Below, in pieces: positions 14,029-22,873 of a stretch of 30,192 nucleotides of DNA. The notes beneath the pieces are model-generated. The model was not told the DNA's origin and searched no databases. It was given only the letters and a program-made list of their open reading frames with translations. The stretch comes from a virus: the IMG/VR virus record IMGVR_UViG_3300037574_000131, positions 1-30,192 of that record; one strand, written 5' to 3'. The translations under genes were made by a program, and so were the position numbers. The stretch's first letter is position 1; each line of letters begins with the position of its first letter.

Positions 14029-17000
14029 TTACTTACCTACTTTAACTTCAATGTAACCAACTGCGTCAGTTGTCTTGTCTTCAATCGCAATACCAACGTA
14101 TGCTGTCATACGAGGGTCTGTAGTTGAATCAGTCCATGCTGTAGCAATACCTGAAACTTCTGAAGCAACAAGCATGTCGCCTTTAGAAACTGTACCCATT
14201 ACTTTACATGGAACACGTCCTTGTAGAGCAATATATGGATGAGTTTCTGAGTTACCAGCCGCTTCGTTCATTGCGAATGCTGGCTTAGTAGAAACTACAC
14301 CTGCAATCTTAGTTGAACCATAGCCTTGAGCAGAAGTTACTTCTGCTTCACCACCAAACATTACAACCGTGCCTTCTTCATATGGGGCATCAGCCGCATA
14401 TCTTTCTGCAAGGTCGGCGTATAAGGCGTAAGTTGCTGTACCATTAAAGCGAGTAGCAGTTACATCACCACCTTGAGCAGTAATATCACCAGATACTGTA
14501 AAGTCTCCAGTATACTGTCCATCCATTGAGAACACTGTACCACTTAGTCCTAAACCGTTACCGGCAGTATAAGTTGTATTAGTATACCCTGTGATATAAC
14601 CAGCACCGTTAGTTATCTGATTATTATTAGTGACATTTGTTGCACTTGCCGCAATACCATCTAACTTACTGTTGTCTGCTGATGTAAAGTTAATTTGAGT
14701 TAACCCACCATCGCCTACTGAGTAAGTAGTATTAGTATCTGTGTAGTTACCAGCGTGAACGTTAGTTGCACCTTGGTCTGCTGTCCAATCAATATGCTCG
14801 TTAGCAACGAAACCCGATAGAGAATCGTGATTAAGAGCCGCGATTGCGTTAGACAGTTCAGTGTCAGTAGCCATTACGTTAGCAATTTCAAGTAATGTAT
14901 CTAATGATGCTGATGCACCTGCTGTAAGAACAGCAACTTTAGCCGTTGCATCTGCACTTGCTGTTGCTTCTGCTGCCGATTGGGCTGCATTTGCTTTAGA
15001 AGTTGCGTCTGCACTTGCTGTAGAAACTGCTGCCGATTGGGCTGCATTTGCTTTAGAAGTTGCGTCTGCACTTGCTGTAGAAACTGCTGCCGCTTCTGAG
15101 GCATCTGCGTAAGCATCTGAAGTTACCATACGTGCGATATCTTTAGATTCCGCTGAAGCGATTGCTGCCGCTTCTGAGGCATCTGCGTAAGCATCTGAAG
15201 TTGTCATACGAGCAACGTCTTTTGCTTCTGCCGCTGCCGCCGCTGTAGTAACTGCGTCTGCTTCGGCTGTATCTGCATATGATTGTGCTGATGATAATGT
15301 TGAAGAATCACCTGCGTCTGCATAAGCCTTGATAGACTGTTGTGTTGCTAGTTTAGTAGCACTGTTTGAAACCATGTTGTCTTCATCTACAACCATTGAC
15401 ATTGCTGCCGTTGTTGCATCTGATTCCATAACTGCACCAGCCGCCGCTACGTTAGTTCCATCTGTAACATCTGCTGTAGACTCTATAGCATTTAATTTGC
15501 TATGGTCTGCATCAGTGAATACATTTGAATCTGAAGCCGCTTCAACTCCCGCTCTGATTTCTGCATCAGTTTGGTCTGCTGTCGCACTTGCTTCGATACC
15601 ATCTAACTTAGAATGGTCTGCTGTTGTAAAGTTTTCGTCAGTTTGACTTGCAACTACGAAGTCCATCGTACCGTCAGAATCTTCATAAGTTACTGTAATA
15701 CCTGTTTCAGTATTACCTGTAAGCATTCCACCAACAATATCTTCTACTGTTTCATCATTCATTGTGAATGATATAACACCAGTTGTTGAATTATACGCTA
15801 GAGAGCCAGTAGCAGAAATTGCCGCTCTTGCTCTTGCATCTGTATAATAAAGGTTAGTTGAACCTTCAACGATTTCGTCTGTGTTATCTTCTGTTAATAT
15901 TTGTGCATCAACATAAGCCTTAACAGACTGTTGTGAAGCAACTTTAGTTGCACTATTTGAAGCCATGTTGTCTTCGTCTAGTAAATGTGCCGCGATACTT
16001 GTTACAGTACCTGCACTACCTGAAGTGTTACCAGTTACGTTACCAGTTACTGCGCCAGTATGAACACCAGCAGAGTTACCAGTTAAGTTACCAGTTACGT
16101 TACCAATTACATTACCTGTTACTGCACCAGTTACTGCACCAGTATGAACACCAGCAGAGTTACCAGTTACATTACCAGTTACATCACCAGTTACATTACC
16201 AGTTATATTACCAGTTATATTACCAGTTACATCACCAGTATGAACACCAGCAGAGTTACCAGTTAAAGCACCAGTTACGTTACCAGTTAAATTACCGATA
16301 AAAGTAGAAGCATCAATGTCTTCACTAGAAAGTGACCATCTGTCGTTTGTTTCGTCCCATATCAATTGTTTGTTCGCATCATCACCACGTTCTACTTCTA
16401 TACCAGCGTTGATTGTAGCAGTACCTGTAGCATCTGAATTTAATACAATAATATTATCAGCAATATTAATTTGTGCTGTATTAATTGTTGTAGTTGTACC
16501 AGAAACTGTTAAGTTACCTGCCATAGTTACGTTACCAGAGAAAGCACCAGTTGTTACTGAAAGTGCATTTGCACCACCTGTTACTGCTGAAGCAGACGTT
16601 GTATCAACGTACGCTTTGTTTGCCGCATCAGTAGTAGAAACCGGAGTTGCTACTTCTTTAATCAAGTATGAGTTCATATCAATGTGGTCACCGATTTGTA
16701 AATCACCTGAAGTTGCACCAAGTTCGCCAGTAAGGTTAATACCATTTGCCGAAATTAGTTTTAAAGTACCTGTACCACTTGTAGTGATTTTAAGGTCTTC
16801 GTTTATATCTGTTGTAATGTTAATCGTACCAGAGTCATCTTCGATAACTTTTGTACCATTAACGTATAATGAACCAGGACCAACGTAGATGTCTCTCCAT
16901 TGTTTTGAAGATGAACCTAAGTCATAAGTTACGTCTGCCGAAGGCAATACGTGTCCAGTCATGGTTAAATTACCAGCAACTGATAATGTACCACCGATAG

Positions 17001-17199
17001 TTACATTCGATGAGAATGTACCAGTAGTTGTGTTCGTTGCGGCACCCTCTAGTGCCAGGGCCGAACCGCCCGCGTTTGAACCGTCGTGAACAACTATTGT
17101 TTTCTTAGTTGTGTCAACAGTAACTTCACCCAATAAACCTGTGAAAGAGTTATGTTCTGTCGTTGTACCACGTCGGAATTGAATTGCATATGCTGCCAT
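14029..17199 (-). CDS. Giant modular tail-fibre protein, 1056 aa, with Mtd-like N-terminus
   Basis: The N-terminus (IQFRRGTTTEHNSFTGLLGE, TIVVHDGSNAGG) matches the short head domain seen in the major tropism determinant (Mtd) and many phage fibres. Then come a cassette IADNIIVLN, GIEVERG, WDETNDRW (about 232-290), TGNV-type repeats with three NSAGVHTG phrases (about 300-391), fibre phrases NLYYTDARARAAISATGS and ADHSKLDGIEASATADQT, and an alanine/serine-rich region that looks coiled-coil-like (about 636-766). The C-terminal 135 residues (ADLAERYAADAPYEEGTVVM, AGVVSTKP, ALQGRVPCKVMGTVSKGDML) are homologous to the end of the 1381-aa protein. A Peptidase_G2/intramolecular-chaperone relation is possible but unproven. 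The start ATG 17199 has GGGAG. The leader is about 185 nt long. It is likely a receptor-binding or side fibre. Confidence 0.85.
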   Translation of the reverse strand: MAAYAIQFRRGTTTEHNSFTGLLGEVTVDTTKKTIVVHDGSNAGGSALALEGAATNTTTGTFSSNVTIGGTLSVAGNLTMTGHVLPSADVTYDLGSSSKQWRDIYVGPGSLYVNGTKVIEDDSGTINITTDINEDLKITTSGTGTLKLISANGINLTGELGATSGDLQIGDHIDMNSYLIKEVATPVSTTDAANKAYVDTTSASAVTGGANALSVTTGAFSGNVTMAGNLTVSGTTTTINTAQINIADNIIVLNSDATGTATINAGIEVERGDDANKQLIWDETNDRWSLSSEDIDASTFIGNLTGNVTGALTGNSAGVHTGDVTGNITGNITGNVTGDVTGNVTGNSAGVHTGAVTGAVTGNVIGNVTGNLTGNSAGVHTGAVTGNVTGNTSGSAGTVTSIAAHLLDEDNMASNSATKVASQQSVKAYVDAQILTEDNTDEIVEGSTNLYYTDARARAAISATGSLAYNSTTGVISFTMNDETVEDIVGGMLTGNTETGITVTYEDSDGTMDFVVASQTDENFTTADHSKLDGIEASATADQTDAEIRAGVEAASDSNVFTDADHSKLNAIESTADVTDGTNVAAAGAVMESDATTAAMSMVVDEDNMVSNSATKLATQQSIKAYADAGDSSTLSSAQSYADTAEADAVTTAAAAAEAKDVARMTTSDAYADASEAAAIASAESKDIARMVTSDAYADASEAAAVSTASADATSKANAAQSAAVSTASADATSKANAAQSAAEATASADATAKVAVLTAGASASLDTLLEIANVMATDTELSNAIAALNHDSLSGFVANEHIDWTADQGATNVHAGNYTDTNTTYSVGDGGLTQINFTSADNSKLDGIAASATNVTNNNQITNGAGYITGYTNTTYTAGNGLGLSGTVFSMDGQYTGDFTVSGDITAQGGDVTATRFNGTATYALYADLAERYAADAPYEEGTVVMFGGEAEVTSAQGYGSTKIAGVVSTKPAFAMNEAAGNSETHPYIALQGRVPCKVMGTVSKGDMLVASEVSGIATAWTDSTTDPRMTAYVGIAIEDKTTDAVGYIEVKVGK
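14937..15107 (-). repeat. 57-bp tandem repeat in the 1056-aa gene
   Basis: About three copies of a 57-bp unit. Two are nearly identical (phase points at 14994 and 15051) and encode AVSTASADATSKANAAQSA; the third, at 14937, is diverged. The neighbouring stretch to 15229 has a 78-bp unit carrying TSDAYADASEAAA twice. Both periods are multiples of three. Confidence 0.85.
16027..16297 (-). repeat. 12-bp tandem repeat in the 1056-aa gene
   Basis: The same tetrapeptide-coding unit as in the 1592-aa gene, with three NSAGVHTG phrases. It directly follows the cassette WDETNDRW, as one block does in the 1592-aa gene, so cassette and repeat seem to move together. Confidence 0.88.
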
Positions 17200-17391
17200 T
17201 TTATTTTTCTCCCGTCTTATATTTTATAAAATATTATTAATAAGAATGTTTCCATTCCCTCGACTAAATTAAAGGTTAGTCTAGTAGAAGAGATTTATTT
17301 AAATACTCATCCATTTAATGAACGATAGTGAATAAGGAATTCTTTCTTCTACATAAGTTATAAAGAGACCCTTTATATCCTCTCTACAGTA
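17200..17391 (-). promoter_or_regulatory. Long structured leader of the 1056-aa gene
   Basis: Inverted repeats: TATAAAG/CTTTATA around GGTCT (near 17358-17376, 7 bp); GTAGAAGA/TCTTCTAC (17345-17352 with 17284-17291, 8 bp, enclosing 53 nt with an inner TCAT/ATGA pair); GACTAA/TTAGTC (17262-17281, 8-nt loop); and a 16-bp AT palindrome at 17219-17234. GGGAG follows just before the start codon. The sequence differs from the 1592-aa leader, but length and hairpin density are alike. Found by eye. Confidence 0.5.
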
Positions 17392-17400
17392 GTATTTATC
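17392..17400 (-). promoter_or_regulatory. Late promoter of the 1056-aa gene
   Basis: GATAAATAC on the minus strand followed by TACTGTAGAG, 193 nt upstream of the ATG at 17199. It lies 32 nt after the stop of the 1381-aa gene. Confidence 0.7.
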
Positions 17401-17432
17401 GTTGCCTATCAAAAAGCAATGCTTATAGTTAA

Positions 17433-20400
17433 CTACAGAATAGAAACTTCTATGACTTTTTTACCGTCTGTTAAGTCTGTTTCTATAGATTTGGCAAACA
17501 CTGAATGACCTGCGTCATTCTTGCCAATGCTTTGAGCATAACCCGGCTCATTATCGGCGGTGACAATTAAATCACCTTTTGATACGGGACCAATTAGTTT
17601 ACATGGAACTCTTCCTTTCAATGCTACGTAAGGATGAGTTTGTGAATTACCTGCGTCTGCGTTTAACTTGAGTGCTGGATTTGTAGAAATCACGCCCGCA
17701 ACAGAAACATCTCCTGTCTCTGTCGTTGTTGTTATTTCTGATTCGCCACCAAATACTACAACTGTTCCTTCTTCATAAGGAACGTCAGTTGCATATCGTT
17801 CTGCGATATCGGCATATGTTGCTTCTACTGTGTGACCATATATGTTGGCATACTTTTTAGTAGTACTACCTAAGTCATATGTGTTATCTGTTGCTGGAAT
17901 TATACTTCCTGTAATATCTGTAGTTGAGTTTGTACTATCAATAGTAAAGGTAGGATATGTTCCAGTAACAGTAGTAGCACCTGTTCCTGTTAGTGATACT
18001 GTTTGGTCTTGAGCAGTGTTTCTGAATTCTGTTCCAACAAGAGTAAGTCCAGTTCCTGCTGTATAAGTTGTGTTACCTGTGTTAACATAGTTACTAGGAT
18101 CAATAGTTCCTGCTGAGGCTGTTGTCCAATCAATATGTTCGTTTGCAACAAAGCCAGTTAAATTGTCGTGATTCCAATCTGAATCTACATAAGTTGTATC
18201 TCCAGTATCAGTATAGTTACCTGCATGTATATTAGTTGAACCTTGGTCTGTTGTCCAATCTATGTGTTCGTTTGCAACGAAATCTGCAAATCCATCGTGT
18301 GTAAGATTATTGACTAATATTGTATTAGCACTAACCAAATTAGTCATAGTAGTAACGTGATTTGCATCATCACCTAACGCCGCGGCTAATTCGTTTAACG
18401 TATCTAATGTGCCTGGTGCTGAATCTACTAATGCGTCAATTTTTAATTGTGCCCTTGCATCTGCTCTCGTATCTGTATAATATAAGTTTGTTCCTTCTGA
18501 CAAATCACTTGTAGAAGCGGCTGCCATCTTGATATCCCAACGAGCATCTGTGTAATATAAATTAGTTGAACCCTCTGCAATGTCATCTGTTGTTAATGTT
18601 GTCCATGATATATCACCTGAACCATCAGTCTTCATTACTTGGTTTGCTGTGCCATCTGCGACAGGGAATTTATAAATTAAATCTCCTGAACTATCAAGTA
18701 ACCAAAGTCTTGCATCTGTTGCCGAACCAACTACTAAACTTAATTCATTTGTCGTACCTGTATTACCAGTCATTATAATTGGAACATCAGTTACTGTTAG
18801 TGCAGACTGATATCCCGTTCCATCTATCGTAACTGTTGTTAATCCAGATAGTATAGAAGAACCAGTAGGATGGTCATAAATTAGAGTTCCTACTACTTCA
18901 CCAGTTAATAATCCTGTTGTGAACTCTAAATCACCCATTGCAAAAATATCATTAGTAGATGATGTTAAAGAGAAACTTTCAGCAGTTGCAACTAGTCCAG
19001 TTTCAGAAAATGTTTCTCTGCCCCAAGTAAACAATGCTGTTTGGGCTGATGGACTAACTACTTCAATAACTTCTCCAACAGTTACATCGTGTGTCCAAAA
19101 AACAATCTTATAATCATTGCCAGAAGTATTAGTAACTGTTACGTGGTCATTATCAATATAAAATCCATTAGAATCTTTAAGTTGAATATTACTACTAGTC
19201 AATGTAGTTGAAGTCGTTACTGTCATTTCTCCATAAGCATATTGCTTGAAGTAAATATCATTATCAAGTGAATTTATTGGAAATGTTGGATCTGTTGGTA
19301 ATGTAAATGTGTATTCGTCTGTTGGCGGAGAATAAACAGTAATCATATTATTTTGTTCTGCACTATCAGATACATCTCGCCAAACAAAATTACTTGTTGG
19401 AGCAGCCGCGCCAAAATAAGTTAATGATATCTCACCTTCAAATCCTAAATTAGTTATTTCAGTCGTAGTAAGAGTTATGTAACTACTTACTGCGTTTCCA
19501 ACATCCGCCTGTGTGTTAACTGTAACTGTTGTGTTAGATAAATTTGTGTCTGTTGATGCTGTAACAGTTCCTGATGTTAAACTTGACGTTGCTGTTGTTG
19601 TTAGAGTAACAATGTCATCAGTTGTAGTAAGGTCAAATGTATTTAAATCTAAATCTCCACCTAACTGAGGAGTAGTATCTTCTACAATATTGTTTATTGA
19701 AACTGCTTGTGCCCTTGCATCTGTATAATATAAACTTAATGAACCTTCTGCTAAGTCATCTGTATCTTTTGTTGCTAGTCTTGTATCAAAATCTGTATTT
19801 GCTCTAGTAGATGTATAGTATAAATTACTACCTTCTGTTAAATTAGTTGTTGATTTAGTTGCTAAATCTGTGTTGAACTGTGATGTATCACGTGCTGTTG
19901 TATAATATAAATTAGTTCCTTCTGCTAAATTAGTTGTTGACTTAGTTGCTAATCTTGTATCAAAATCTGTATTTGCTCTAGTAGATGTGTAATATAAATT
20001 AGTTGAACCCTCTGCTAAATCATCTGTAGTAGAAGAAGCAAGCCCACTTGATGAAATAACACCAGTTGATGAATTATAAGTTAAATCTCCTGAAACACTA
20101 ATAGAGTTTCTGGCTCTTGCATCTGTATAATAAAGATTAGTTGAACCTTCTGTTAATGTATCTGTTGTAGTGTGCCCCGAATCTGTTTCTGGTGCCCATC
20201 TTGTATTTGTGTTATCCCATTTAAGTACTTGACCATCTGTTGGTGCTGTAGTGTGTACGTTTGATAAATCTGATAAACTTGCCGCTGTAATACGTGCATC
20301 GGCTCTAGCATTAGTGAAATATAAATTAGTTGTACCTTCAGTAATTTCATCCGTATTATCTTTTGTTGCCACTGCTGTTGCTATTGCTGATGTGATTGCT

Positions 20401-21578
20401 GTTGAAGTCATAGCGTCTGTAATGCCATAGCCTGCAATTGTAGTTGGTGTACCTGTAGTCTGCGCCCAACTTAAGAAGTGATTTGGAAGATTTCCACCTA
20501 ATGTGGTTGCGTCTGTTATAGAACTTGTCGTTGTATTTGTTGCCAACTTTAAAACATCCATCTTAGCACCGTTACCCAACGGAGATGTCAATGTTAATGT
20601 TGTGCCAGAAATTGCGTAGTTAGTTACTGGATGTTGAACTTCACCATCAATATAAACTAGTACTTGCCAATCTTGAGACACTGCATATGGCAATGTGTAG
20701 ATACTAACAGAACCATTACCAGTAAATGTGTTATTTGCTAACTCGTTTAGTTTTGAACTAGTATCTATTACAATCTCATCACCAGAAAGTGAGACTAATA
20801 AGTCACCGTGACCACCTGAGCCAACTTGCCCCTCTCGAATAGTTCTAAACTTTGCTTGTACTGTATCTGTTGTGTCTAGTATCGCAGTTCCTGTACCAGC
20901 GTTAATTGGATCAAATTGTATAACAAATTCATTTGATACGTCATCATAAGTCGCAGACAATCCATATGCCGCATCAAATAAATTATCAATTCTGTCGTCT
21001 ACACGTTCGTCTGTGTAAAATAAATTTGTTGTACCTTCTGTTAAATTATCAGTATTATAATTTGTAAAAACATTAGTAATTGCTGAACCGTCACCAGTTA
21101 TAAGAGTAAAATTACCAGCCGCGGGAGTAGTTGCACCAATTGGAGTACCATCTATTGTTCCACCATTTATATCAATACTTGAAAATGTACTTGTTCCTGT
21201 TGATGTTACATCACCCGTTAAGTTACCAGTTAGATTACCTTCAAATGTACCAGCAACAAAAGACTCGCCATTGACTGTCCATTTATCGTCTGTTTCATTC
21301 CATGTTAATAATTTGTTCGCTGAACTACCACGATTGATTTCTATACCGACAGATTCTGTTGGTGCTCCTGTAAGGTCGCCGTTAAGTAAAATTGTAGGGT
21401 CAGCAAAACTAGTTTGAAGTGAATTAACTGTTGTCATGTCACCAGTTACTAAGAGATTACCTTCAATTTGAACTGTTCCACTTTCAGATTTAATAACACC
21501 AGCGCCAGCGCCATTATCTAGGATTATTGTGTTGCCCTTGAGAAAGAGTTTATCCCCAAATTTAATCTGTTCTGCCAT
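17433..21578 (-). CDS. Giant modular tail-fibre-like protein, 1381 aa
   Basis: The N-terminus (QIKFGDKLFLKGNTIILDNG) leads into a cassette FADPTILLN, GIEINRG, WNETDDKW (about 45-112). Residues 277-345 form a known fibre module (FTGNGSVSIYTLPYAVSQDW, VYIDGEVQHPV, TTLTLTSPLGNGA). A long region, about 405-630, repeats EGSTNLYYTDARA-type phrases, with more near 990-1045. Two FVANEHIDWTT modules follow. The C-terminal 127 residues (ADIAERYATDVPYEEGTVVV, AGVISTNP, ALKGRVPCKLIGPVSKGDLI) are homologous to the end of the 1056-aa protein. It is threonine- and asparagine-rich, with no membrane segment. It is inferred to be a trimeric fibre or fibre-baseplate linker. Start ATG 21578 has only a weak CGGAAT signal. 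No terminator is visible between it and the next promoter. Confidence 0.85.
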   Translation of the reverse strand: MAEQIKFGDKLFLKGNTIILDNGAGAGVIKSESGTVQIEGNLLVTGDMTTVNSLQTSFADPTILLNGDLTGAPTESVGIEINRGSSANKLLTWNETDDKWTVNGESFVAGTFEGNLTGNLTGDVTSTGTSTFSSIDINGGTIDGTPIGATTPAAGNFTLITGDGSAITNVFTNYNTDNLTEGTTNLFYTDERVDDRIDNLFDAAYGLSATYDDVSNEFVIQFDPINAGTGTAILDTTDTVQAKFRTIREGQVGSGGHGDLLVSLSGDEIVIDTSSKLNELANNTFTGNGSVSIYTLPYAVSQDWQVLVYIDGEVQHPVTNYAISGTTLTLTSPLGNGAKMDVLKLATNTTTSSITDATTLGGNLPNHFLSWAQTTGTPTTIAGYGITDAMTSTAITSAIATAVATKDNTDEITEGTTNLYFTNARADARITAASLSDLSNVHTTAPTDGQVLKWDNTNTRWAPETDSGHTTTDTLTEGSTNLYYTDARARNSISVSGDLTYNSSTGVISSSGLASSTTDDLAEGSTNLYYTSTRANTDFDTRLATKSTTNLAEGTNLYYTTARDTSQFNTDLATKSTTNLTEGSNLYYTSTRANTDFDTRLATKDTDDLAEGSLSLYYTDARAQAVSINNIVEDTTPQLGGDLDLNTFDLTTTDDIVTLTTTATSSLTSGTVTASTDTNLSNTTVTVNTQADVGNAVSSYITLTTTEITNLGFEGEISLTYFGAAAPTSNFVWRDVSDSAEQNNMITVYSPPTDEYTFTLPTDPTFPINSLDNDIYFKQYAYGEMTVTTSTTLTSSNIQLKDSNGFYIDNDHVTVTNTSGNDYKIVFWTHDVTVGEVIEVVSPSAQTALFTWGRETFSETGLVATAESFSLTSSTNDIFAMGDLEFTTGLLTGEVVGTLIYDHPTGSSILSGLTTVTIDGTGYQSALTVTDVPIIMTGNTGTTNELSLVVGSATDARLWLLDSSGDLIYKFPVADGTANQVMKTDGSGDISWTTLTTDDIAEGSTNLYYTDARWDIKMAAASTSDLSEGTNLYYTDTRADARAQLKIDALVDSAPGTLDTLNELAAALGDDANHVTTMTNLVSANTILVNNLTHDGFADFVANEHIDWTTDQGSTNIHAGNYTDTGDTTYVDSDWNHDNLTGFVANEHIDWTTASAGTIDPSNYVNTGNTTYTAGTGLTLVGTEFRNTAQDQTVSLTGTGATTVTGTYPTFTIDSTNSTTDITGSIIPATDNTYDLGSTTKKYANIYGHTVEATYADIAERYATDVPYEEGTVVVFGGESEITTTTETGDVSVAGVISTNPALKLNADAGNSQTHPYVALKGRVPCKLIGPVSKGDLIVTADNEPGYAQSIGKNDAGHSVFAKSIETDLTDGKKVIEVSIL

Positions 21579-21617
21579 TATATTATTCCGAAAATATCAA
21601 TAAGTTATATGTTTATT

Positions 21618-21626
21618 GTATTTATC
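21618..21626 (-). promoter_or_regulatory. Late promoter of the 1381-aa gene
   Basis: GATAAATAC on the minus strand followed by AATAAACAT, 40 nt before the ATG at 21578 and just after the gp23 terminator. Confidence 0.7.
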
Positions 21627-21650
21627 TTATGGGGTTTGGAATCAGACAAT

Positions 21651-21675
21651 AAAAAAGCCACCCTAAGGTGGCTTT
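21651..21675 (-). terminator. Rho-independent terminator after gp23
   Basis: GCCACC (21657-21662) pairs with GGTGGC (21667-21672) around CTAA; flanking A and T runs extend the stem. The minus strand ends in six T's. It closes the capsid operon before the fibre genes. Confidence 0.88.
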
Positions 21676-21704
21676 CTATATTCAATTTATAATATAATAA
21701 AATA

Positions 21705-22859
21705 TTATAGGAATGAAAGGTTGCTTATTGCAATTTTTGAAACGTAATCAGCCGCATTACCAAGTGATGATGCAGTGTTGTTAAGTTCAACATAGCCATA
21801 ACGAGTCATAAATGAAACAACTGGCTCGAAAGTTGACGGATCAACTACAACGCCTGATGACATCAATGGAATGTATGGGCAATAGAACGCAGCCGCGTCT
21901 ATTTCGCCTGAACCTTTATAGCCAAGTAGTACTGGTGTTGCGTCACCGGCGTATGTATTTACATAGATACGCATAGTACCATTTAGAGTACCAACAAACT
22001 TAGTGTTTGTAGGTGCTTCAAAAGTACCTTCAGTAGTACGAGCAAATGCTGATGTAGTTGCAGACTGTAGCACAGTTAGTGCCGCAGGTGATACAACTGC
22101 CCAGTTTGCCGCGCCTCTACGAGTACGTTGAGCAATTAGGTTTGCTTCTCTGTTCATCATTGTTGCTAGAGCGGCATGCTCATCACCAACGAAAGTTGGA
22201 GTACCTGTTGCTTGAGTCTGGTCATATGACGCAGAACCTGTTGCTAGGTTGCCTAATGATGTTAAGATTTCCTGGTCGATTTCAGCAGTGATTTCCATAG
22301 CAAGTGCTGCCATGATTTCTGCTTCAACGTCTAGACCATGCATTGCATTGGCATCTTGTGCCGCTTCAAATGTCCAACGAGCAGATAGTTTGCGAGTTTT
22401 CGCTTCAACTGTTTGCTTTAGAACTTGAATTGACATTCTGTTACCGCCAGTACCTTCAAGTGACGCTGTTGCTGCCGGAGCCGCTGAGCCGTCGCCTGAG
22501 TATGCTTCAGCAATATCAAAAGGTGATAGTGCTTCTGAACCTGCTGTAGTAGAACCTACAGTGTCCGCATAACGTACACGCAATGTGTGAATTTGTCCAA
22601 CTGGACCAGTCATTGGTTGAACACCAATGATTTCGTTTGCAATTACAGTAGGCATAACACGTCTAATGATTGGTAAAATAACTTTGTTTAAAGTAGCCAT
22701 ATTACCAGCCGATGTTCCACCTGCTGTAGCACTTTCTGTTAGTGCTTGTTTTGTGTTTTCTAAAACTGAAGACATTACGTCACGTTTGTTACCTTCTAAA
22801 CCGTCTAGAAGTGTTTCACGTGTAGTGTCCCAATTTTTTCCTTCGAAAAGATTTTCCAT
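21705..22859 (-). CDS. gp23: Major capsid protein, T4 gp23-like
   Basis: A 384-aa protein with the T4-type major capsid pattern: a helical N-terminal arm, LNKVILPIIRRVMPTVIANE, IIGVQPMTGPVGQIHTLRVR, LSARWTFEAAQDANAMHGLD, EAEIMAALAMEITAEIDQEI, and the C-terminal VVVDPSTFEPVVSFMTRYGY. The HK97-fold capsomer lattice is built from this protein. T4 gp23 is 521 aa, so this form is compact and probably lacks the inserted surface domain. A possible gp21 cleavage site, L-T-E with cut after E42, lies at QALTESATAGG and fits the T4 (I/L)xE rule. ATG 22859 has a strong AAGGAG 8 nt upstream. It is the last gene of the gp67-21-22-23 unit, 14 nt after gp22, and is followed by a terminator. Confidence 0.96.
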   Translation of the reverse strand: MENLFEGKNWDTTRETLLDGLEGNKRDVMSSVLENTKQALTESATAGGTSAGNMATLNKVILPIIRRVMPTVIANEIIGVQPMTGPVGQIHTLRVRYADTVGSTTAGSEALSPFDIAEAYSGDGSAAPAATASLEGTGGNRMSIQVLKQTVEAKTRKLSARWTFEAAQDANAMHGLDVEAEIMAALAMEITAEIDQEILTSLGNLATGSASYDQTQATGTPTFVGDEHAALATMMNREANLIAQRTRRGAANWAVVSPAALTVLQSATTSAFARTTEGTFEAPTNTKFVGTLNGTMRIYVNTYAGDATPVLLGYKGSGEIDAAAFYCPYIPLMSSGVVVDPSTFEPVVSFMTRYGYVELNNTASSLGNAADYVSKIAISNLSFL

Positions 22860-22873
22860 CTTTTTCTCCTTAA

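Noticed and set aside
8509-17000. Many long open frames on the plus strand opposite the fibre genes
   Set aside because: They are antisense shadows of repeat-rich genes: composition mirrors the coding strand, there are no ribosome binding sites or promoters, and the minus-strand frames match known fibre modules.
14029-17199. Possible diversity-generating retroelement target, because the N-terminus resembles Mtd
   Set aside because: No reverse transcriptase, template repeat or C-type-lectin variable region is visible in the window. The shared head domain alone is common in fibres.
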